A program made the position numbers and the translations under genes. This document shows, in pieces, positions 1-8,845 of a stretch of DNA of 32,312 bases (within the stretch, counting starts at the first letter, position 1; each line of letters starts with the position of its first letter). This stretch comes from a virus: positions 1 through 32,312 of the IMG/VR virus record IMGVR_UViG_3300020471_000620; one strand, 5' to 3'. The notes beneath the pieces are model-generated. The model saw nothing but the letters and a program-made list of their open reading frames with translations, made no database searches and was not told the DNA's origin.

Positions 1-37
1 ACTCAATTTCACCAATATTAGGAACGAGTAATGCCAT
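1..37 (-). CDS. Partial phage structural protein, N-terminus only
   Basis: The first 12 codons of a minus-strand gene run off the left edge and read MALLVPNIGEIE. This opening resembles small tail-associated structural proteins that often begin MALLVPNIGE in T4-like cyanophages; that link is from memory. The ATG at 35-37 is preceded by an AGAGG Shine-Dalgarno at 48-52, ten bases upstream. A perfect late-promoter octamer lies about 45 bases upstream at 82-89. The gene therefore looks like the start of its own late transcript, with a longer leader (44 nt from octamer to ATG) than the other promoter-linked genes here. Too little is visible to assign a function beyond probable virion protein. Confidence 0.6.
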   Translation of the reverse strand, partial: MALLVPNIGEIE

Positions 38-81
38 TGAAAAACTACCTCTAGGGGTCTAGTTGAACTAAGAACTATTGT

Positions 82-89
82 TATTTATA
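82..89 (-). promoter_or_regulatory. T4-type late promoter octamer TATAAATA
   Basis: The minus strand reads TATAAATA, an exact match to the T4 late promoter -10 element read by the gp55 sigma-like factor. It overlaps the TAA stop of the 224-aa gene and lies 44 nt upstream of the ATG at 37. It is therefore placed to drive the gene leaving the left edge. Confidence 0.7.
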
Positions 90-759
90 ATTTTAATTTT
101 AGAGAGATTAGTAACCTTCTAATATTATTCACACTGATTACATCAAATCGGAGAATATCTCCAGCTGTAATCGTTGTTGTCCAATTATTTAGGACATCAT
201 CAAAGTATTTATTAGAATTCGTTAGTTGAACTCTCTGCCCAGCAGTTATGCTGTTAAATGCAGGGTAATCTGCAAATGAAGCCTTACCAATATCAAGAAC
301 TATATCACCTGTTTGATCTGCTAAAACTCTAATATTTTCAATGACTCCAGTAACATCAATAGTCAATTTACCTTTGTCGCCAAGTTGCATTGGAAGACTA
401 CCACTATCTATAACGTAATTTACTGTTCTTGTTAAATCTGCAGCCGCAGCAAGAGCAATAATCACTATGTCATCACTTATTGCTGGGGGAGTTGTAAAAA
501 CAACTTGATCACCAGAAATATTATAATCATTCGATGGATCTAAGAATAGACCATTTTTAGTGACAATAAGTTGTTGATTATTATTAGGAGTATAGGGAGC
601 TCCCTGATCAGTTAATGAAAATGTAGTCTCAGTACCATCTTGTGCTGGACTTTTTCCAATTATGATATTACCATACTGGATCGACTTTGAGGGAATCTCA
701 TAGTCTACACCGACATTATACTTGCCAGGTTCGTTTAACGTTACTAGATAATCTGCCAT
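85..759 (-). CDS. Virion structural protein, probable tail-fibre/adhesin component (224 aa)
   Basis: The protein has two recognisable parts. Residues about 30-105 form a module with a predicted beta strand, a short 'TKNGLFLDPSNDY' segment and a 'VVFTTPP' strand. This 'named-variable, default value, boundary' pattern recurs in the 2,995-aa protein (ILINNIVQTPGLDF) and is common in phage tail and neck-appendage proteins. Residues about 115-224 (from SGSLPMQLGDKG through ADQTGDIVLDIGKA and WTTTITAGDILRFDV) resemble a C-terminal domain seen widely at the ends of phage tail proteins, where receptor or sugar binding is suspected. The ATG overlaps the stop of the 110-aa gene as TAATG, so the two are probably translationally coupled. 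Ending in this domain suggests an exposed virion position. The family resemblance is from memory; the exact role is inferred. Confidence 0.7.
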   Translation of the reverse strand: MADYLVTLNEPGKYNVGVDYEIPSKSIQYGNIIIGKSPAQDGTETTFSLTDQGAPYTPNNNQQLIVTKNGLFLDPSNDYNISGDQVVFTTPPAISDDIVIIALAAAADLTRTVNYVIDSGSLPMQLGDKGKLTIDVTGVIENIRVLADQTGDIVLDIGKASFADYPAFNSITAGQRVQLTNSNKYFDDVLNNWTTTITAGDILRFDVISVNNIRRLLISLKLKL

Positions 760-1091
760 TACGTTACGCCTGGAATTACTAATACATTTCCCTGTATAGG
801 CCTAGTTTTATACGCATTAGGCGAAGTCAAAACTAGATCATACACATACCTTCCACCTTCTATGGTAGCTGTTGTTGTGCTAGCCAGTGCAACTTTTATC
901 TGTCCATTCACTCTGTTGGGGAAAGATACGATAAAAGAATTGTATTTCGTGGCAGCAGGGTGTTTCCTTATCTTAGCTTCTCCAGTGTAGCCAGTTAAAT
1001 TTAAAGAACTTGCATCTTCATTTCTGACAGTGAAAGTTGCTTCAAAGTCTACACCCTGATCTAAAACTAAATTAATGTTTCTTGCTGTCAT
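759..1091 (-). CDS. Small virion protein with beta-sandwich N-terminal-type domain (110 aa)
   Basis: The whole protein is one predicted beta-rich domain. Features are an opening NINLVLDQGVDFEATFTVR, then a 'LTGYTGEAKIRK' strand pair, an 'NGQIKVALASTTTATIEGG' segment and 'YVYDLVLTS'. This layout (asymmetric 'D.G.D....F...' start, Y/A-x-A-K-I-R centre, G-x-Y-x-Y-D-L end) is typical of small phage baseplate and fibre-attachment domains of the BppU N-terminal sort. It should have an immunoglobulin-like fold and could act as an adaptor between baseplate and fibre. It starts 21 bases after the 69-aa gene and ends in a TAATG overlap with the 224-aa gene. No Shine-Dalgarno is visible; the leader is instead C-rich (CCCTCCTC). 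The adaptor role is inference. Confidence 0.65.
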   Translation of the reverse strand: MTARNINLVLDQGVDFEATFTVRNEDASSLNLTGYTGEAKIRKHPAATKYNSFIVSFPNRVNGQIKVALASTTTATIEGGRYVYDLVLTSPNAYKTRPIQGNVLVIPGVT

Positions 1092-1112
1092 CTGTCAAGA
1101 GGAGGGTTTTAG

Positions 1113-1322
1113 TTATTTATCTAATTTACTTAAAATTAGTTTCATCATATCTTTTAGTTCACCTACATCATCTTTCAGTTTATCCATTTCTTCTTGTTCA
1201 CTCATCTTCTGTTGTTTCAACTTCAGATAATTATTGTACTCAGAATCAGAACAATTCAATATTGCTCCTGATTCCTCATCTCTGTAAAGAGATCCACTAT
1301 CTTTTACTTTAACCTTTTTCAT
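1113..1322 (-). CDS. Small protein with C-terminal coiled coil (69 aa)
   Basis: The N-terminal half contains a short beta-like segment, VKVKDSGSLYRDEESGAILN, that reads like the small 'backbone plus marker' proteins often found next to structural genes in T4-like cyanophages. Residues about 28-69 are charged and heptad-like (EYNNYLKLKQQKMSEQEEMD, then LKDDVGELKDMMKLILSKL), predicting a coiled coil that may trimerise. The ATG overlaps the stop of the 2,505-aa gene as TAATG, so expression is probably coupled to it. Its size and position suit a small virion or assembly factor, but no function can be assigned. A plus-strand reading of the same stretch exists but lacks a credible start. Confidence 0.65.
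   Translation of the reverse strand: MKKVKVKDSGSLYRDEESGAILNCSDSEYNNYLKLKQQKMSEQEEMDKLKDDVGELKDMMKLILSKLDK
1114..1121 (-). promoter_or_regulatory. Possible late promoter, GATAAATA
   Basis: The minus strand reads GATAAATA, one mismatch from TATAAATA and a match to the NATAAATA form. It overlaps the TAA stop (1113-1115) of the 69-aa gene, whose last codons are GAT AAA TAA. The 110-aa gene begins 22 bases on, so any transcript would have a leader of only about 15 nt. It could be chance, since Asp-Lys-stop forces this string. Confidence 0.35.
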
Positions 1323-4300
1323 TAGATAGATGCAATAGCCCTTAGATCACGAATCTTAGGAACGTAAGCAAAGTTAGTTCCTGACATGATAATTTTTATT
1401 TGGAATCCATTGAACTGTGGAAGATTAGAAGCGTTAAACTCATATTCTTTAAAATCACTTTCAGTTGAAGATGATAGGACTCTTCTGTCTGGTCTACCGT
1501 TATTCTTTGCTGGATCTATAACTCTACCCTCAGAATCTAGATTATCAAAGCCAGGGAATAGTTCAAACAATTGATACTGTGGTGGAGCATCGATTCTGAA
1601 TATTCTGTACATAACTCTAATATCATTAGTAGAGTGTCTGTAGGCATCAAACATGACTTTCAAACCATCAGCAGCTTTCTCAAGACTAACAACTTTAGAT
1701 AAGTAAACTGCAGCACTAGGATCTTGGTCAATAGAATTAACTCTTCTATCTGTTGCATAATCTGATATCTTAGAGTTGATTCTGTCCATGACAGTAATCA
1801 TATTGACTCTATCCAAGTCAATCATAGGACTTACTTTAGAATCTTCAGTCTTTAAGAACGTTTGAAGAGTAAATGATTTTCTACCTTCAAAGTCAACTAA
1901 CTTATCTAACTCATTTTGTTTAGAAGCAATGATTCTTGGAGTACTTAGATAGTTGTTACTATTAAGAGAAACTTCCTCATATCCTTGATCTACAAATGCA
2001 GTTAGATTGCCATCTGGACTATTGCCACTGAATGTTCTAATTCTTGCATTTATATTTGTTCCTTCTGGAAGTAAGGTAGCAACGTTAGGTCTAACAATAT
2101 TGAATGGAATATTCTGTGTTGCCATTGGCCCATATGGTACACCAACTTGAACATATTGTTGATCGTAACTTCCACCAGATTTAGTTTCATTGAAGAATAT
2201 TTCTGGGAATCCACTTGCATTTCCAGTTCCTCTATCTACTCCACGACTTGATACACCAACCTTAACCCAGTAATGGTCAACATCTATTGGGTATTGTGAT
2301 AGATTACTATCTAAGAATTTGTGTGAAGTATTGATTCTTCTAAGAGACATGCCATTCAATTCATATTTGAATACTTTGTCGTTAATATTGTAATCACCAG
2401 CCTTCGTATCATCCATAGATCTGGTAATGTTGTTCAAGGTTGAAGTTGTAGTTGTTACGCCAGTGTATTTGATAATTTCATTTCCAATCTTAACATAGCC
2501 AGGATTGGAGTTATTAACTTCAACATTTTCAAAAGAAGTAAAGATTCCAATAGATGTTACTGTAATATCTTCTGTACTGGATGAATCTATTGTAGATGTG
2601 ATCTTCTCTGGTTTGATATCGGACTCAACTCCAGAAAGTGTAACCAAATCTGACTGAGAGTACATACCATGATTAGAATGTCTTACACGGAAATGTAATC
2701 CATCAGCGATGTTATTGATAAAGTTAATAGCACCACCATTAACAACACTTGTTCCGCCTCCACCGACATATACAATGGAAGATGAGGAATCAACTTTAGG
2801 AACGCCTTGAATATTATCAATAACTAAAGTATTGAAGGCACTGATGACACCAACATTATTTGGAATTGATAGTAGTAAATCCTTACCAAATCCACCTGTG
2901 TTAGATGCGTCAACAGTCAATACATCACCAGCTGCATATCCAGTTCCACCTATCGCTACAGTTGCAGCGGTAGCCACTCTGTTTGAAACAGTCAAATTGA
3001 CTGTTGCACCTGATCCTCTACCAAATTGTGATACGAGTGGTACACCAGAATAAACAACAGATGTAGCAGCAAAACCACTACCAGCACTTGTAATTGTTAG
3101 ATCACTACCAACACCAATAGCACCTAGAACCTTAGTTAGATTTGCACTAAAGTTTGGATTTGCTTGTTGATATATTGTAGTTCCTTCTGTCAATCCAGCT
3201 TGTTCTGCTGATGTCAAACTCTTTCCTAATCCAATAACAGCACTCTTTGCAAGCATGTCTATTGGGTTAGGTGCAAGAGAAACAATCTGTCTATTTCCAA
3301 TATCAAGATCTGGATTATAGAAGTTGACTCTACCTTCTGACTGTGTGAAGTTAGCTCTGTACATATTGAACTTCAAGTCTTCCAACTGGCTAGGATCCCA
3401 TGTAGCACCGTTCTGTGATTTGAATAGTGAACCAAGTAAAGGTTGTTGAGATACAATTATCTTCTCAGAATCTGCCGCATTTACTGTAGTAATATCTTCC
3501 TCACCCATCCTAGAGATGTAAACAAAGTATTCGTTAGATGCAGATAAAAGAACTAAAGCAAACTCTCCTCCACCCTCACAATAAACAGGTGCAGGGAAAG
3601 TAAATGTTGTTGCTGCAGATCCATCTTCTGATACAACGACTTCATCTGGGTCAAGAATACATTCACCGAATGGCAAAATTTCTTGAGTTGGTAAACCAAT
3701 CTTTAATGTTCTTATTTGTAAAGTAACTGGTAATTGATTTGTATCTTTTGCTTGGAAGTAAACATCACACTTGGTAATGAATACACCATTGATATCAGGA
3801 ACTTCAAATGATTGTGCAAGAGGGTCAACCCATCTTGTTTGAGTCGTAGATCTATTTGTAAATGTTTGATCTACTGTTAATCTCGTATCGGTATCTGAAA
3901 GAGTTCTATCAGCAGACTGAGGTATTCTTTGTACATCAGCATTTCTCATTCTTAATGTAGATGCCTCTACAGTCTGTAATGTACCAGAAGCTGTAAAGTT
4001 TGCCTCACCTGAACTATCAGTGAATCCTGAAATAGTTGCGTTGGTAGAACTAGATGATAATGTAAATGTCTTAGTACCTGTGTTAAATGTAGGTGCAGAT
4101 GGAACAGTAGGATCAGGTAAGAATAGTGATCCAATGAGTGTTCCTGATTTATCTGTAATTAATCTAATTGCAGTTACAGTTGCGATAGCACCACTAGACT
4201 GACCAATCAACTTCATACCAGTGGTAATATATCCATAGAAACCAGAAGCAGACTGCAACTCTAATGACGCTGTATCAACGTTTAGAATTGTAGTGGTTGA

Positions 4301-7300
4301 TGAGTATGTTGATGATATAGTTGATGCTGGATCATATGGATTCTGTTTATAAACCTGACTAGGATTATTATATGGCCCATATTTGTGATTCTGATTTGCC
4401 AATCTAAATCTGATAGCATCATTATTTGAATTAGGACGACTTCCTTCTACAATTTCACCAGCACCAAATGTACCAGATACCATTGTAATTTCAACAAGTT
4501 TTGGTACAACATACTTCGACATGTCAATACTATCGAAGAATGGATACAATCTTGTGTTTGGCTTAAGTCTTCTAGTAACAAATTCAATGTTTCTAGATCT
4601 CATTGTAGCGATAACTTCTGTGTTTACAACTTTGTCGCCTAGACTTGTAGTATCAAATCTTTCACCAACACGGAATTGAATACCCTGTCTTGTTTGATTT
4701 GTAGTGGTTACAGTTGTTTGTTCTCTAAAATCAGTCTTTGTATCAAGGAAATCCTTAGTTGTAGTTATAGGAATACCTCTCATCTTAACAAACTTACCTC
4801 TTACGGTAGAACTACCTGTAAGTTTAGTTCTTGTATCACTATAAATTGTTGGCCCAAAAGTTGAACTAGATCCTGTCCAAGTTGTTTCCCATGATCCCCA
4901 ATCAATAGGTGAAAGACCAGTGTTACTGTCCGCCCCAGTGATTCCCATTGTGGAGTTGAAGCTACCTTCAATGTCATATGTTGCAGAAGTTCTTCTAGTC
5001 TCAATCCATGTATCAGTTGCTGGATTCAATTCAACTTGACCAATCCAGTTAACAACAGCGAATGGGTTTACGTTTACAATGCGAGTGGCAAATTTGTTTT
5101 CTAAGTAAACTGTGTCAGTATAGTTTAAACATACAACGTCACCAATTCTCTTGACATTTGTATCACCCAAATCTTCTGCATATCTGAAATCCGCAGATGG
5201 ATTAGAAGATGTAGCAGCACCAACTATAGCCTCTGTTCCAAGTAATAAGTCAACAGAAGTTGTATAGTGTTGAGGCCTTAGTCTACCATCTACTGCATCT
5301 ATAGATGCTTTATAATTTCTACTGGTTACATCACCACCAGTTACAGACTTAAAGTTATCAACAAAGAAACCAGACTTAAATCTATCAAGATTAGTTTGTG
5401 GATCTTTAAGAGACATTGAACCTGTTTCTACTTCAAGTAGAGACAATGAAGCATAGTATTCAACGTTCTTTAATCTATTTTCAAGTTGGTTGATATCTTT
5501 CATTCGATATCTCTTATATTTTGCCAAAGTCAAACCAACTTCTCTAGTATCATAGAGATATGGTGGAAGTTGAATCGTAGCAACTTCTAATGCATTATCA
5601 ATTGTATTTGGAAGCTTAGGTATGTCTGATGGTACACCCTGAGATAGAGTAAAGATACCCTCCTTACTTAAGAACAACTTATCGATTCTTCCAAGATAAT
5701 AATTATATGTGAGATTGAAAGACTTATCCTTAGCAACAATATGAGATGAAGATGATGAGCCAGGCACAAATTGTCTTGCACTAAACTCCCAAGGAGCTCT
5801 ACCAGCGACTGTTGATGTAACTCTTGGTCTTAAATCAATAATATCTGAAGCATATCTTCCACCTACAGTAGGTAGAGAATCTGAGTATACAGAAGAATCA
5901 TAAGAGTTTACAGTTACAAAATCGCCTGGGTCTGATGCATCAATAACATAGTTATTATAAACAACTGTCAATCTTCTAGTAGGAGCCTCTGATCCTTGTT
6001 TTCTTTCTAGAGCAGAGAAGTCTACATAATCTAATCTCTGGCCAGGATCGAATGTAAAATTATTTCTAATATCTCTATCGCCAGGGATAAATGTTTGAAC
6101 TATACCTTGAACATTTGTTTCCTCAAAAGTAACTTCTTCTCCAATTTCAAATGTATTCTCGTTCTGGTATACAAAATCTACTTCGTTTGTTCCATTTGTA
6201 GAAACAAATATTGCAGATGCACCAGAAGTTTTACCAACCATGGCCTCACCCTGTAAGGCGTTCAAAATATTTGAGTTAAGGTTAGTAAGTTGAAGAACTG
6301 GGAACTGAGGATCTGATGTAGTAGATGATTCTAATACAGCAAGAACATATGCAACATCACATACACCTAAAGATAATCTTCTATCTTGAACTCTATCACC
6401 ATAATTTGTGTTGTAAGTAAGTCCATCATTTAACTTCATTAATCCAGTGCCTGACTGGGTTTTTGAGGACTTATTAATTGTATAAGTTGTTGCTCTCTTG
6501 AATACTTTAGATTTTGGTTTTACATTTACCTTCTTCCAAGTTACTGTCAATACAGCAGCACCAGAAGCAGTGTCTAATCCAGATAGAGTAACAGTTCTGC
6601 CACTGACTGTAAGTTTTTGATTAGTAAGTGGTTCTACTACACCAGTAGTCTTAAATGTTAAATTATAATCTTCTTCATCAAATGGTTCTAATGTGAGATC
6701 AGCATCAGTCTCTAGTGTTCCACTAAAGGCATTACTTGCAACTGTGACGTTATATGATTTTTTGATTATTAAATCAGCACCATTTGTGTCTACACTTGCG
6801 ACATTATTTTTTGTTAAATCACTGAATAAAAACGCCTTAGAGTTATTTTTAACTTCTAGAGTTACTTTAAATAAATCATTTACTGTTGTATCAGCAGATG
6901 GCAAAGCACCAGAACATACATTAGTTACATCAGAGATTGCCTCAAGTGATATACTTGTTGAAGTCTTTGCAGTAACACTATTAAAAGTTGGTACAGTATT
7001 ACCAGAAACACTATATTGAATAATATCACCAGTTTTAATTCCAATATTAGCAAAGTTTGCACTTGGAGATGTGATAGTAGATGCAGCACCAGACTTAGCA
7101 CTTATTGTATACTGAGTCGCAACTGGAGCAAGTAGATGACCCAAATTTAATACAGCATCTGCACTAAACTTGTAGTTGGTTGGATCATTTCCTACTAACT
7201 GTTTGACATCTTCCATGCCATAATCTTCTACCTCTGTGATACTTCTAGAAGCAGTAACACCGTTGATAAAAATTTCTTCACCAACTTGGAATTGTCCATT

Positions 7301-8839
7301 GACTTGGTATAAAGTAATTTGAGTAGAATTGTTAGAAGATGTGTATGCGAATCCTACAGCATTACTATTCTGTCCTTCAATGTATGCTGGAAGAGGTACA
7401 GTTGTGCCTGTATTTAATTGTAGATATGTGAATGTTTGAATATCATATAGAGATGATTCAAATACTGTAGAAGAATCAGCATAGCCAACATTCTTTAACT
7501 TCAAATCATAAACTCTAGCAACACCAACTTGTGTTCCGTTGCCTTCTCCAACAGTGACTGTTCTTTTGTTGAATAAGTTGACATGGGAATCAGTCCCAAT
7601 ACCAATAGGTGGCGAACCACTTACATGGTTAAGTTCTACTTGTCTACCCACACTAAATGGTAGAGATTCATTCTTTATTTTTTCAGTAGTACGAGGTTTG
7701 GGAACGTCAACTGTTGTAGTGTTGATGGTTTCTATTTCATATCCCTTGACATATGCTTTTCCTGGCCCAATAGATAAACACATGAAATCATCTGAAGGAA
7801 CGTTTCCTTGTTGTGTTAATTGAGATGAATAGTATGCACCATCATTTCCAATTCTATTGTTTAATTGTTCTTTAGGAACTATTGCGAATGGCTTGATATA
7901 ATAGTTTCCAGACTCATCAAATGTTCTTCTTGCTAATTCATCATTAATAACTTCGTCAATCTTAGTTCCAGATTTTACAAACTTTTTGAGAATACCATTT
8001 TCAACTCTCATCAACTCTACAAAGTTCTCATCATTTAGATCGGTGAGCGACTTTTTAATTAGGGTTGTAGATAGTTTGAATCTATCAGCACCAGGCGCTG
8101 CAAAGTTTGAGAATCCTCTTGCATTATCATATAGATCATTATCTATTGCAGATGCTGTTATAAGTTCTTCTTTAACTAGAAGTCCTATTCTGTATGAAGG
8201 AGTATCACCATACTGATCTAAAATAACTGTAGAGTCAGAAACAGTTACAAAGAAACCTCTAATGAAATAAACACCAGAAGCTATCTTTGCAGCAGAACCA
8301 GTAGCAGTTGAACTTGAAATAAGCGTTGTAGCAAAACTAGAACCAGATCTAATACTTGATAGAGAATAGTTCATATCCTCTTCTAGTAATAAGTTCTCTC
8401 CGTCTGCAAATGTCTTTCTTGAAAAATCAGAATCACTAGAACTCTGATATTTGATGTATAAAGTATATGCTCCTTTTACTGATTCTCTATTTGTAATATA
8501 TGTTTCTACCTTAGCAGTAACACCACTAGTCTCTCCTCTAATTTTTTTACCTTTTAGAGTCTCCAAGTAAAGAGATACTGGAATACCCAAATGGCTATCG
8601 TCAATCTGAACACAAGTATATTCGTTATCATATGCAACTTGGCCAGGAATTACGACAGCACCTTCTTTAAAGAAATGCTTACCAAATTTTTCAACCTGAT
8701 TCTGTAGAATAGATTGAAGTGTAGTAAGTTCTCTAGACTGTACAGGTAAGCCTGGTTTGAATAGTACCCTTTGATAGTTTTTTAACTCATTAAAATCATC
8801 AAAGTACGGAGATGAATTTAAGTTGGTATTCTGTGGCAT
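1322..8839 (-). CDS. Giant DUF4815-type virion structural protein (2,505 aa)
   Basis: The N-terminus (from SSPYFDDFNELKNYQRVLFK through PVQSRELTTLQSILQNQVEK and HFFKEGAVVIPG, residues about 9-67) matches the conserved opening of DUF4815 phage structural proteins. These are common beside the baseplate genes of T4-like cyanophages and in other large phages. The middle is beta-rich, with SAGSGF and GGTGY modules. At residues 1672-1682 lies DPLAQSFEVPD, followed by an 'FITKCDVYF' strand and a lectin- or jelly-roll-like segment. Around residues 2110-2145 is a 'VKIGNEIIKYTG' module shared with the gp7 homologue. The C-terminal 150 residues (VNMITVMDRINSK, FRIDAPPQYQLFELFPG, IKIIMSGTN) also look family-specific. 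It is probably a baseplate-rim or fibre-attachment protein; length well above most relatives suggests internal expansion. It starts six bases after gp8, with a GGAG about 12 bases upstream of the ATG. A remembered family resemblance supports the call; no enzymatic motif was seen. Confidence 0.8.
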   Translation of the reverse strand: MPQNTNLNSSPYFDDFNELKNYQRVLFKPGLPVQSRELTTLQSILQNQVEKFGKHFFKEGAVVIPGQVAYDNEYTCVQIDDSHLGIPVSLYLETLKGKKIRGETSGVTAKVETYITNRESVKGAYTLYIKYQSSSDSDFSRKTFADGENLLLEEDMNYSLSSIRSGSSFATTLISSSTATGSAAKIASGVYFIRGFFVTVSDSTVILDQYGDTPSYRIGLLVKEELITASAIDNDLYDNARGFSNFAAPGADRFKLSTTLIKKSLTDLNDENFVELMRVENGILKKFVKSGTKIDEVINDELARRTFDESGNYYIKPFAIVPKEQLNNRIGNDGAYYSSQLTQQGNVPSDDFMCLSIGPGKAYVKGYEIETINTTTVDVPKPRTTEKIKNESLPFSVGRQVELNHVSGSPPIGIGTDSHVNLFNKRTVTVGEGNGTQVGVARVYDLKLKNVGYADSSTVFESSLYDIQTFTYLQLNTGTTVPLPAYIEGQNSNAVGFAYTSSNNSTQITLYQVNGQFQVGEEIFINGVTASRSITEVEDYGMEDVKQLVGNDPTNYKFSADAVLNLGHLLAPVATQYTISAKSGAASTITSPSANFANIGIKTGDIIQYSVSGNTVPTFNSVTAKTSTSISLEAISDVTNVCSGALPSADTTVNDLFKVTLEVKNNSKAFLFSDLTKNNVASVDTNGADLIIKKSYNVTVASNAFSGTLETDADLTLEPFDEEDYNLTFKTTGVVEPLTNQKLTVSGRTVTLSGLDTASGAAVLTVTWKKVNVKPKSKVFKRATTYTINKSSKTQSGTGLMKLNDGLTYNTNYGDRVQDRRLSLGVCDVAYVLAVLESSTTSDPQFPVLQLTNLNSNILNALQGEAMVGKTSGASAIFVSTNGTNEVDFVYQNENTFEIGEEVTFEETNVQGIVQTFIPGDRDIRNNFTFDPGQRLDYVDFSALERKQGSEAPTRRLTVVYNNYVIDASDPGDFVTVNSYDSSVYSDSLPTVGGRYASDIIDLRPRVTSTVAGRAPWEFSARQFVPGSSSSSHIVAKDKSFNLTYNYYLGRIDKLFLSKEGIFTLSQGVPSDIPKLPNTIDNALEVATIQLPPYLYDTREVGLTLAKYKRYRMKDINQLENRLKNVEYYASLSLLEVETGSMSLKDPQTNLDRFKSGFFVDNFKSVTGGDVTSRNYKASIDAVDGRLRPQHYTTSVDLLLGTEAIVGAATSSNPSADFRYAEDLGDTNVKRIGDVVCLNYTDTVYLENKFATRIVNVNPFAVVNWIGQVELNPATDTWIETRRTSATYDIEGSFNSTMGITGADSNTGLSPIDWGSWETTWTGSSSTFGPTIYSDTRTKLTGSSTVRGKFVKMRGIPITTTKDFLDTKTDFREQTTVTTTNQTRQGIQFRVGERFDTTSLGDKVVNTEVIATMRSRNIEFVTRRLKPNTRLYPFFDSIDMSKYVVPKLVEITMVSGTFGAGEIVEGSRPNSNNDAIRFRLANQNHKYGPYNNPSQVYKQNPYDPASTISSTYSSTTTILNVDTASLELQSASGFYGYITTGMKLIGQSSGAIATVTAIRLITDKSGTLIGSLFLPDPTVPSAPTFNTGTKTFTLSSSSTNATISGFTDSSGEANFTASGTLQTVEASTLRMRNADVQRIPQSADRTLSDTDTRLTVDQTFTNRSTTQTRWVDPLAQSFEVPDINGVFITKCDVYFQAKDTNQLPVTLQIRTLKIGLPTQEILPFGECILDPDEVVVSEDGSAATTFTFPAPVYCEGGGEFALVLLSASNEYFVYISRMGEEDITTVNAADSEKIIVSQQPLLGSLFKSQNGATWDPSQLEDLKFNMYRANFTQSEGRVNFYNPDLDIGNRQIVSLAPNPIDMLAKSAVIGLGKSLTSAEQAGLTEGTTIYQQANPNFSANLTKVLGAIGVGSDLTITSAGSGFAATSVVYSGVPLVSQFGRGSGATVNLTVSNRVATAATVAIGGTGYAAGDVLTVDASNTGGFGKDLLLSIPNNVGVISAFNTLVIDNIQGVPKVDSSSSIVYVGGGGTSVVNGGAINFINNIADGLHFRVRHSNHGMYSQSDLVTLSGVESDIKPEKITSTIDSSSTEDITVTSIGIFTSFENVEVNNSNPGYVKIGNEIIKYTGVTTTTSTLNNITRSMDDTKAGDYNINDKVFKYELNGMSLRRINTSHKFLDSNLSQYPIDVDHYWVKVGVSSRGVDRGTGNASGFPEIFFNETKSGGSYDQQYVQVGVPYGPMATQNIPFNIVRPNVATLLPEGTNINARIRTFSGNSPDGNLTAFVDQGYEEVSLNSNNYLSTPRIIASKQNELDKLVDFEGRKSFTLQTFLKTEDSKVSPMIDLDRVNMITVMDRINSKISDYATDRRVNSIDQDPSAAVYLSKVVSLEKAADGLKVMFDAYRHSTNDIRVMYRIFRIDAPPQYQLFELFPGFDNLDSEGRVIDPAKNNGRPDRRVLSSSTESDFKEYEFNASNLPQFNGFQIKIIMSGTNFAYVPKIRDLRAIASI

Positions 8840-8845
8840 TTGCTT

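Noticed and set aside
38-81. Possible hairpin terminator after the 224-aa gene
   Set aside because: Only a five-base-pair AT-rich stem (TAGTT/AACTA) with an eight-base loop and no T-tract; too weak to call.
1082-1312. Plus-strand open frame of 76 codons over the 69-aa gene
   Set aside because: It starts at a TTG, has no promoter, and its hydrophobic product is what the opposite strand of an acidic, lysine-rich coiled coil produces.
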